A DNA stretch of 64,000 nt, from assembly GCA_015277795.1 (NCBI GenBank), contig CP063848.1, positions 1,612,001 through 1,676,000 on the forward strand. The letters are read 5' to 3'. The position numbers and the translations under genes are program-made. Numbering within the stretch: the stretch's first letter is position 1; each line of letters begins with the position of its first letter. This stretch comes from Massilia sp. UMI-21. GTDB taxonomy: Bacteria; Pseudomonadota; Gammaproteobacteria; Burkholderiales; Burkholderiaceae_D. Shown one piece after another: positions 56,029 through 64,000 of this stretch. Under the pieces are notes generated by a model that saw only the letters and a program-made list of their open reading frames with translations, did not search any database and was not told where the DNA came from.

Positions 56029-57078
56029 ATGAGCAAAGGCCTGCGCCTGACGGAAAAATGGATGCAGCGCGCCCTGTGGCTGGTCGCGTTCGCGTTTGCC
56101 GCCTTCCTGATCGGCCTCGGCGGCAAGATCGTGGAAAACCTGTGGGATGTCGAGCAGCCGCTGACGCTGGAGCAGTTCATGGATCCGGCCCAGGTCGTCG
56201 CGTTGCGGGCCGGGCAGGAAGCCGCGCAAGCGCGCCGCGACCAGGCCCAGCTCGCGCTCGAGCAGGCCAGGCACAAGCATGAGGTGGCGCGCGCGAACAC
56301 CCTTTCGGCGCGCGAGACCTTCAACAACTGGCTGGCGACGCGCCACGCCACGGCCCGGCCCGCGCAGGATCCGGAACTGATCGACCGCACCCGCAATCTC
56401 GACGCGCTGGAAGCCGACGAACGCAAGGCCTTGGCCGCCATCGAGGCCCAGCGCCAGGTGCTGCTTGACGCGAATCAAGCGATCGAGCGTGCCCAGGAGC
56501 GCTGGCGCCGCATGGAAGGGCCGGCCTACACGGCCTACGCCAAGGCCTCGTCGGGCAAGGAACTGCGGGTGTTCCTGTATCGCCTGGCCCTGACCCTGCC
56601 CTTGCTGTTGCTGGCCGGCTGGCTGTTCGCCCGCAAGCGCCACGGCCAGTACTGGCCCTTCGTCTGGGGCTTCATCATCTTTGCCCTGTTCGCGTTCTTC
56701 TTCGAACTGGTGCCCTACCTGCCCAGCTACGGCGGCTATGTGCGCTACCTGGTCGGCATCGCCGTTACCGCCGTGGTCGGGCGTTATGCGATCGGGGCGC
56801 TGCAGCGCTACCTCGCGCGGCAGAAAGAGGTCGAGGCGCTGCCGGACCTGCAGCGCCGCCAGACCCTGCGCTACGACGCCGCCCTGGCCCGGCTGGGCAA
56901 GGGCGTGTGTCCGGGCTGCGAGCGGCCGGTCAACCTGAAGGACGCGAGCGTCGACTTCTGCCCGCACTGCGGCATCGGGCTGTTCGACCGCTGCCTCTGC
57001 TGCACCAGCCGCAAGAACGCCTTCGCCCGTTTCTGCTTCTCGTGCGGGACGGCGGCCAACACCTCGCTGGCCGACTGA
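56029..57078 (+). CDS. Membrane protein with long coiled coil and C-terminal double zinc ribbon
   Basis: The protein has 349 residues. A hydrophobic helix (about 14-36) is followed by a coiled coil (about 60-170, with many Ala/Arg/Glu heptads). Three more hydrophobic helices (about 185-265) come next. The C-terminus has CPGC, CPHC, CLCC and CFSC pairs, the double zinc-ribbon pattern. It has no recognised enzyme motif. GGAGG lies 8 bases before the ATG at 56029, so that start is preferred to 56008. Function unknown; likely an envelope scaffold. Confidence 0.75.
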   Translation: MSKGLRLTEKWMQRALWLVAFAFAAFLIGLGGKIVENLWDVEQPLTLEQFMDPAQVVALRAGQEAAQARRDQAQLALEQARHKHEVARANTLSARETFNNWLATRHATARPAQDPELIDRTRNLDALEADERKALAAIEAQRQVLLDANQAIERAQERWRRMEGPAYTAYAKASSGKELRVFLYRLALTLPLLLLAGWLFARKRHGQYWPFVWGFIIFALFAFFFELVPYLPSYGGYVRYLVGIAVTAVVGRYAIGALQRYLARQKEVEALPDLQRRQTLRYDAALARLGKGVCPGCERPVNLKDASVDFCPHCGIGLFDRCLCCTSRKNAFARFCFSCGTAANTSLAD

Positions 57079-57094
57079 GGCTCAGGCGCGCAAC

Positions 57095-57529
57095 TCAGTC
57101 GCGCAAGTCGGCCGGCACCTTGCCGCCGTTGGCGGCGAGCTTGTTCATGACCTGCCGGTGCAGCCAGATGTTCATCGAGGCCGAATCGCTCGTGTCGCCG
57201 CTGTAGTGCAGCTCGGCGGCCAGCTCCTTGCGCGCCTGCAGGCTGCTGTCCAGGCCGAGCAGCTTGAGCAGGTCGACGATCGAGCTGCGCCAGTTCAGCT
57301 GCTGGCCGCTCGACTTCTGCATATTGGACAGGATTTGCTCGACGTCCACCTGCTCCATAGCGGCGGGTGCGGCCTGGGGCTGGGCTTGCGGCGCCGCCTG
57401 CGGTGCAGCCTGCGGTGCAGCCTGGGGAGCAGCTTGCGGGGCCTGGGCCTGCGGCTGCGCCGCGGGCCCCTTGTTGGCCGCGTGTGATTTCGGGAAGATC
57501 TTGCTGAAGATGTTGCTCAGAATGCCCAT
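57095..57529 (-). CDS. DUF3597 domain protein (internal start of the longer ORF)
   Basis: This 144-residue protein has the family layout: an N-terminal helix (MGILSNIFSKIFPKSHA), an Ala/Pro/Gln-rich linker (repeats of QAAPQAAP) and the conserved C-terminal domain VDVEQILSNMQKSSGQQLNWRSSIVDLLKLLGLDSSLQARKELAAELHY. Such proteins normally start as here. AAGGAGATAAC directly before the ATG argues for real internal initiation. Function of the family is unknown. Confidence 0.75.
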   Translation of the reverse strand: MGILSNIFSKIFPKSHAANKGPAAQPQAQAPQAAPQAAPQAAPQAAPQAQPQAAPAAMEQVDVEQILSNMQKSSGQQLNWRSSIVDLLKLLGLDSSLQARKELAAELHYSGDTSDSASMNIWLHRQVMNKLAANGGKVPADLRD

Positions 57530-58051
57530 GTTATCTCCTTCGTTGGTGGATGGGGGACGCATGCGTTGCGCCACGTGGCCCAGCGCCAGCGCCAGGGCCG
57601 CGCCGCCGATCGCCTTGACCAGGGTGGGATGCTCGGCATAGAACGCGCTCATACGGTCGACGATGCCGGGGTTCTGCTGTTCGGCCTTCTCGGCCAGTTC
57701 GCGGACCTGCTCGGGCGACACCTGGGACGCCTGTTCCGGGCTGACCTCCTTGCCGCCTCCGAACAGATTGCCGAAGACGCCGCCCGCCACGGACGACAGC
57801 ACCGCCGGATTTAGCGAGCCCAGCAGTTGATTCAGCATGCCGGCGCGGCCATTCGCATCGCTTTGCCCGAACAGGTGGCTGACGACCTGGGGGAAGGGCG
57901 GTGTCTGGTCGGAACGCAGCGCGCTGGCAACGCCTTCGGCGACCGTGGCGCGCGGCGCGCTCTGGGCCACGCGGTCGAAGTCGTCCGCTGCCTTGTCCTG
58001 GTTGGCGCCGCCAAGATATTGCGACAACAAATTACCCAAATCAAATGCCAT
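57095..58051 (-). CDS. Long in-frame ORF: unknown N-terminal part fused to DUF3597
   Basis: This open frame encodes 318 residues (MAFDLGNLLSQYLGG...) with AGGAGA upstream. The first part (about 1-174) is of unknown function and includes a membrane-like helix (TLVKAIGGAALALALGHVAQ). It runs without stop into a DUF3597 domain. A second start with the perfect Shine-Dalgarno AAGGAGATAA lies internally at 57529, so two products are likely: the fusion and DUF3597 alone. See the separate DUF3597 entry. Confidence 0.7.
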   Translation of the reverse strand: MAFDLGNLLSQYLGGANQDKAADDFDRVAQSAPRATVAEGVASALRSDQTPPFPQVVSHLFGQSDANGRAGMLNQLLGSLNPAVLSSVAGGVFGNLFGGGKEVSPEQASQVSPEQVRELAEKAEQQNPGIVDRMSAFYAEHPTLVKAIGGAALALALGHVAQRMRPPSTNEGDNMGILSNIFSKIFPKSHAANKGPAAQPQAQAPQAAPQAAPQAAPQAAPQAQPQAAPAAMEQVDVEQILSNMQKSSGQQLNWRSSIVDLLKLLGLDSSLQARKELAAELHYSGDTSDSASMNIWLHRQVMNKLAANGGKVPADLRD

Positions 58052-58199
58052 CTCGGTCTCCTGCCTTTTCAAACGGTTGAGGATCGAGCGTAGGCGTTCG
58101 CACACGGTTTTATCTGTTCGTTATTCAACGCTAGTCCATCGAAAGGAGTATTCCCTTTCCATGTAGACATCTACGCGTGGGCCGGGTTAAGCTGCCCGT

Positions 58200-58562
58200 A
58201 TGCCTTACTTGCCGCTGCTGCTGTTCGCCCTTGTGTATGCCCTTGCCACCCTGGCGTGGGAACTGCCGCTGCTGGTCGGCGGCGCCTACCTGGCGCTGAG
58301 CCTGGGCTGCTTCGTGGCCTATGCGCTCGACAAGTCGGCGGCGCGCAAGGGAGACCGGCGCACGCCGGAGTCGACCCTGCTGCTGCTCGGCCTGGCCGGC
58401 GGCTGGCCCGGCGCCGTGCTGGCCCAGCAATGCTTGCGGCACAAGACATCGAAAGCCTCGTTCCAATGGAAGTTCCACCTGACGATCGTGCTGAACCTGG
58501 TATCGTTCCTGGTCCTGTCCCTGGTCCTGTCCCGGCAGTTCGGACCAGCGGCGGTTTCCTGA
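58200..58562 (+). CDS. DUF1294 family membrane protein
   Basis: This 120-residue membrane protein has the DUF1294 core: AYALDKSAARKGDRRTPESTLLLLGLAGGWPGAVLAQQCLRHKTSKASFQWKF, with flanking hydrophobic helices. The family is common in proteobacteria and of unknown function, sometimes fused to cold-shock domains, which is not the case here. Start at ATG 58200. The next gene starts 21 bases later. Confidence 0.88.
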   Translation: MPYLPLLLFALVYALATLAWELPLLVGGAYLALSLGCFVAYALDKSAARKGDRRTPESTLLLLGLAGGWPGAVLAQQCLRHKTSKASFQWKFHLTIVLNLVSFLVLSLVLSRQFGPAAVS

Positions 58563-58582
58563 TTCCCGCAGAGGAGGCGGGT

Positions 58583-59347
58583 ATGTGGCCCTATCCCCGG
58601 ATCCTGGCGCATCGCGGCGGCGGTACGCTGGCGCCAGAAAATACCTTCGCCGGCCTGCGGCGCGGCATGGACTTCGGCTTTCGCGCCGTCGAGTTCGACG
58701 TCATGCTGGCGCGCGACGGCGTGCCGGTGGTGCTGCACGACCCCTACCTCGGCCGCACCGTGAGCGGGGCCGGCCACGTCTTCGACTACGACGCCCACGA
58801 ACTGGCGCGGATGGACGCCGGCAGCTGGTTCGGCGCCGACTACCGCGGCGAGCCGGTGCCGCTGTTCGTCGAGTTCGCCCAATACTGCAAGGCGCACGGG
58901 ATCTGGATGAACATCGAGCTCAAGCCGGCGCGCGGCTTCGACCGCGAGACCGGCGAGACGGTCGCGCGCATCACCCGCGCCCTGTTCGCCGACGAGATCG
59001 CGGCCGGGCAGATCGGGCGCGTGCCGCTGCTGTCCTCGTTCAGCCTGGCCGCGCTCGAAAGCGCGCGCGCCGCCGCGCCGGACCTGCCGCGCGCCTTCCT
59101 GATGAGCGAGCTGCCGCCCGGCTGGGAACCGCTGGCGCGCGCGGTCGACGCGGTTGCGATCCACACCAACCACCGCCACCTCAGCGCGGCGCTGGCCACG
59201 ACCATCCGCGAGGCCGGCTTCGGCCTGTTCTGCTACACGGTCAACGAGCCGGTACGCGCCCGCGAGCTGCTCGGCTGGGGCGTCGAGGCCTTCTGCACCG
59301 ACCGCATCGACCTGATCGGCCCCAACATGGCGCAGGGCGCGGCTTGA
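58583..59347 (+). CDS. ugpQ: Glycerophosphodiester phosphodiesterase
   Basis: This 254-residue cytoplasmic GDPD hydrolyses glycerophosphodiesters to glycerol 3-phosphate and an alcohol. Catalytic and metal motifs are ILAHRGGGTLAPENT (His-Arg), EFDVMLARDGVPVVLHDPYLGRT (Glu-Asp, then His-Asp) and WMNIELKP (Glu). A GGAGG motif precedes the ATG at 58583. The gene name is by similarity to the cytosolic enterobacterial enzyme; no ugp transporter is adjacent. Confidence 0.9.
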   Translation: MWPYPRILAHRGGGTLAPENTFAGLRRGMDFGFRAVEFDVMLARDGVPVVLHDPYLGRTVSGAGHVFDYDAHELARMDAGSWFGADYRGEPVPLFVEFAQYCKAHGIWMNIELKPARGFDRETGETVARITRALFADEIAAGQIGRVPLLSSFSLAALESARAAAPDLPRAFLMSELPPGWEPLARAVDAVAIHTNHRHLSAALATTIREAGFGLFCYTVNEPVRARELLGWGVEAFCTDRIDLIGPNMAQGAA

Positions 59348-59435
59348 GCCCGATCATGTAATTATTTTAAGATCACCCTTCAGGAAATTGACCAGTTGTC
59401 GATAAGTTCTGACAACTGCCGAAACGGATGACTTC

Positions 59436-61103
59436 ATGTCATTGTCAATCAATAACAATTCACTGTCGCTCCACGCCCAGCGCAGCCTGGGCAAGCATCT
59501 GGCCACCCAGCAGACGCTGGTCAAGCGCCTGACCGGCGGGCAGCGCATCGGCAAGGCGGCCGACGACCCCGCCGGGCAGGCCATCGCTGCGCGCATGGAT
59601 GCCGGCATGCGTGGGGTAGGCCAGGCGCTGCGCGCCATCAGCGACGGCAGTTCGATGCTGCAGGTGGCCGACGGCGCGCTGGCGAACGTGGCCGACAGCC
59701 TGCAGCGCCTGCGCGAGCTGGCGGTGGCATCCGGCAACGGCAGCTTCGGGGCCGGCGACCGCGCCACATTGCAGCGCGAGGCCAACGCCATCCTGGATCA
59801 CATCAACCAGGTCGGGGCAGAGACCCGATTCAACGGCGAGGCGGTCTTTTCGCAGGACCGGCTCAGCATCGGCGGCGACGAGAAGAAACGGGCGGTGCTC
59901 GACGGCCTCAAGACCGGCTGGCTGAGCGCCTCCGAAAAGATGCTCAAGGACCTGTTCGGGCTCCAGGCCGACGGGGTCAAGCTCACCGTCAATCTCGACG
60001 ATACCGACGGCGCCTCCGGCGTGCTGGCCTCGGTGTCCGGCACCTGGTCGGGCGGCAAGTTCACCGATGTTCACCTGAATATCGACATGGCCGATTTCGG
60101 CACCGCCGCCAGCGCGGACGGCGGCAACGCGCCGATGTACAGCGACCGTGTCATCGCGCACGAGATGGCGCACGCCATCATGTCGCGCTCCATGAACTTC
60201 CAGTCGCTGCCGCAGTGGTTCGTCGAAGGCACGGCCGAGTTGATCCACGGTGCGGACGAGCGCGTGGCCGGCGCCATGGCCGGCGGCAGCTCGGCCCAGG
60301 ATATCGTCGACGTGGTGGCCGATGGCGGCTTCAGCTACGAAGGCGGCTACGTGGCGGCGCGCTACCTGCACGACCGGCTCAAGGGGCTGGGCGTGGAGGG
60401 CGGCATGAAGGGCCTGATGCAATACCTGACCCGGAACCAGGGCGCCGACCTGGATGCCGCGCTCGGTGCGGTCTCGAACGGCCGGATCGCCGGCGCCGCC
60501 GATTTTCTCGCCGATTTCAAGCTCGAAGGCGCCAGCTTCGTCGGCAGCAAGATGAACCTGGCCAATGGCGATACCGGCGCCATCGGCGGCCTCGACGCCG
60601 ACGGCAAGGCCGCGCGCGACGCCCGCTCGGTGGTGGCCGATACCGGCGACAACAACGCCGGCGACGGCCTGGGCGGCTTCGCGGTGGACTACCCGGAACT
60701 GGGCGGCGCCACCGGCATGCGCAGGGTGCAGGTGCAGGCGGGCGACAGCGCGGAGGAGCTGATCGACCTGCAGTTCGGCGCCATCAACGCCGCGGCCCTG
60801 GGGCTGGCGGGCCTGGACATGGGACGCGGCGCGGTGGCGCTGCTGCACCTGGACCAGGCCCTGGAATACGTGAACCAGCAGCGCGTGACGGCGGGCGCTT
60901 CCAGCAACCGCCTCGACATGGCGGCCGGCTCGCTGCAGACCAGCCAGGTCAACATGGAGGCGGCCAGGGAGCGCATCGGGAGCGTCGACTATGCCGGCGC
61001 CGCGGCGGGCCTGACGCGGGCGCAGATCCTGCAGGGGGCGGCATCGGCGATGCTGGCCCAGGCCAACAGCCAGCCCAGGGCGGTGCTGTCGCTGCTGCGC
61101 TGA
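59436..61103 (+). CDS. Flagellinolysin: flagellin with an inserted zinc metalloprotease domain
   Basis: The 555-residue protein begins with a flagellin N-terminal domain ([68 protein letters not shown]). It ends with a flagellin C-terminal domain (about 460-555, [41 protein letters not shown]). The variable middle (about 150-430) carries a gluzincin-like zinc site H242-E-M-A-H246 and a downstream EGTAE (Glu264/Glu268). These are the features of flagellinolysins, proteolytic flagellins that assemble into filaments. No secretion signal is needed because flagellin leaves by the type III route. It has its own upstream region and no other flagellar gene nearby. Confidence 0.88.
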   Translation: MSLSINNNSLSLHAQRSLGKHLATQQTLVKRLTGGQRIGKAADDPAGQAIAARMDAGMRGVGQALRAISDGSSMLQVADGALANVADSLQRLRELAVASGNGSFGAGDRATLQREANAILDHINQVGAETRFNGEAVFSQDRLSIGGDEKKRAVLDGLKTGWLSASEKMLKDLFGLQADGVKLTVNLDDTDGASGVLASVSGTWSGGKFTDVHLNIDMADFGTAASADGGNAPMYSDRVIAHEMAHAIMSRSMNFQSLPQWFVEGTAELIHGADERVAGAMAGGSSAQDIVDVVADGGFSYEGGYVAARYLHDRLKGLGVEGGMKGLMQYLTRNQGADLDAALGAVSNGRIAGAADFLADFKLEGASFVGSKMNLANGDTGAIGGLDADGKAARDARSVVADTGDNNAGDGLGGFAVDYPELGGATGMRRVQVQAGDSAEELIDLQFGAINAAALGLAGLDMGRGAVALLHLDQALEYVNQQRVTAGASSNRLDMAAGSLQTSQVNMEAARERIGSVDYAGAAAGLTRAQILQGAASAMLAQANSQPRAVLSLLR

Positions 61104-61233
61104 GCCGTCCGCTCCGCGTGGCCGGCCATGCCGTGGCGCCGGTCGTCAATATCGGCGCTACGCAGATTCCGGCAGACAGCTACGCTATAATCGTTTTTTT
61201 ATAGCGCATGCTCCCTCATTCCGCCCACACGAC

Positions 61234-63843
<2,610 letters not shown>

Positions 63844-63863
63844 GCGACGCGGGTGCCATCTGG

Positions 63864-63890
63864 AAAGCGCCGCCTTCGGGCGGCGCTTTT
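63864..63890 (+). terminator. Rho-independent terminator of alaS
   Basis: The stem AAAGCGCCGCC/GGCGGCGCTTT with a TTCG tetraloop ends in TTTT. It lies 20 bases after the alaS stop. Confidence 0.9.
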
Positions 63891-63947
63891 GCGTTAACCC
63901 ATCCATGCGGCGGGAGGACGCGCGAACCTTGCCGAACTTGCAATTTT

Positions 63948-63976
63948 TTGACACTTGCGGGACTGGTATCTACCAT
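63948..63976 (+). promoter_or_regulatory. Sigma70-type promoter for the gene beyond the window end
   Basis: TTGACA (63948-63953) and TACCAT (63971-63976) are separated by an optimal 17 bases. The driven gene would lie beyond position 64000. Confidence 0.55.
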
Positions 63977-64000
63977 GTGTCGCACCATGACGGTGCCGGA

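Noticed and set aside
59880..60720. Flagellin with protease insert as an assembly chimera or a gene interrupted by an insertion
   Set aside because: Reading frame, codon use and length are continuous across both junctions, and the arrangement matches the known flagellinolysin family.

Overview
The window is high-GC DNA from a single bacterial chromosome. The gene families, the gene order and the style of the intergenic repeats suggest a betaproteobacterium of the Oxalobacteraceae, most likely the Massilia/Telluria group. This is an inference: there is no rRNA or tRNA here to anchor it. About 60 genes are packed on both strands, and coding is mostly ordinary chromosomal housekeeping and accessory metabolism. 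There is no prophage, no CRISPR array and no intact insertion sequence.

Layout. 1-15.3 kb: the tail of a cheW gene, then a segment flanked by two inverted, internally deleted IS1595-type remnants (165-682 and 15026-15261). Between them lie an outer-membrane porin divergent from galM, a serine hydrolase, a hybrid sensor kinase, an FAH-family hydrolase, a UDG-like protein, an alpha/beta hydrolase, an L-asparaginase II, two tandem duplicated small secreted proteins, a frameshifted pirin and a secreted M20 dipeptidase. 15.6-20.8 kb: a tight galactoside operon, galT - M24-like pseudo-peptidase - galK - GH2 beta-galactosidase. 20.9-26.8 kb: lipoprotein, VanZ-like, zinc-ribbon, SDR and CPBP genes, a 600-bp gap with two candidate small RNAs, and the TPM/YgcG/LemA cluster. 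26.8-35.4 kb: pyrF, exonuclease I (sbcB), a cyclic-di-GMP synthase, a BtuF-like protein, an HPF-like protein, an MFS exporter, a ferredoxin-type reductase and a YeeZ-like SDR. 35.6-41 kb: a small HTH-like protein, a protein ending in seven perfect-length 51-bp coding repeats, a CHASE histidine kinase and glnS. 41.2-47.7 kb: a J-domain protein followed by three translationally coupled genes of unknown function, an LprI-domain protein, a TonB receptor and a small helical protein. 47.8-54.4 kb: a CaiB-type CoA transferase, a two-lobed retropepsin-like protease, a Kef-type antiporter and a GH1-RmlD fusion enzyme. 54.6-64 kb: trpS behind a Trp attenuator, a zinc-ribbon membrane protein, a DUF3597 gene with an in-frame upstream extension, DUF1294, ugpQ-like GDPD, a flagellin with an embedded zinc metalloprotease domain (flagellinolysin), and alaS.

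The most notable observations are: (1) the flagellinolysin at 59436-61103, a structural flagellin that carries a HEMAH protease motif; (2) a textbook 1:2/2:3/3:4 attenuator with a Trp-Trp leader peptide ahead of trpS; (3) the seven-fold 17-residue repeat with invariant Ala-Trp-Cys-Ser-Ser-Pro at the C-terminus of a GRDP-like protein; (4) an M24 pseudo-enzyme built into the galactose operon; (5) a candidate small RNA with a Pho-box-like promoter layout; and (6) inverted IS remnants that may have split an ancestral galactoside locus by inversion.
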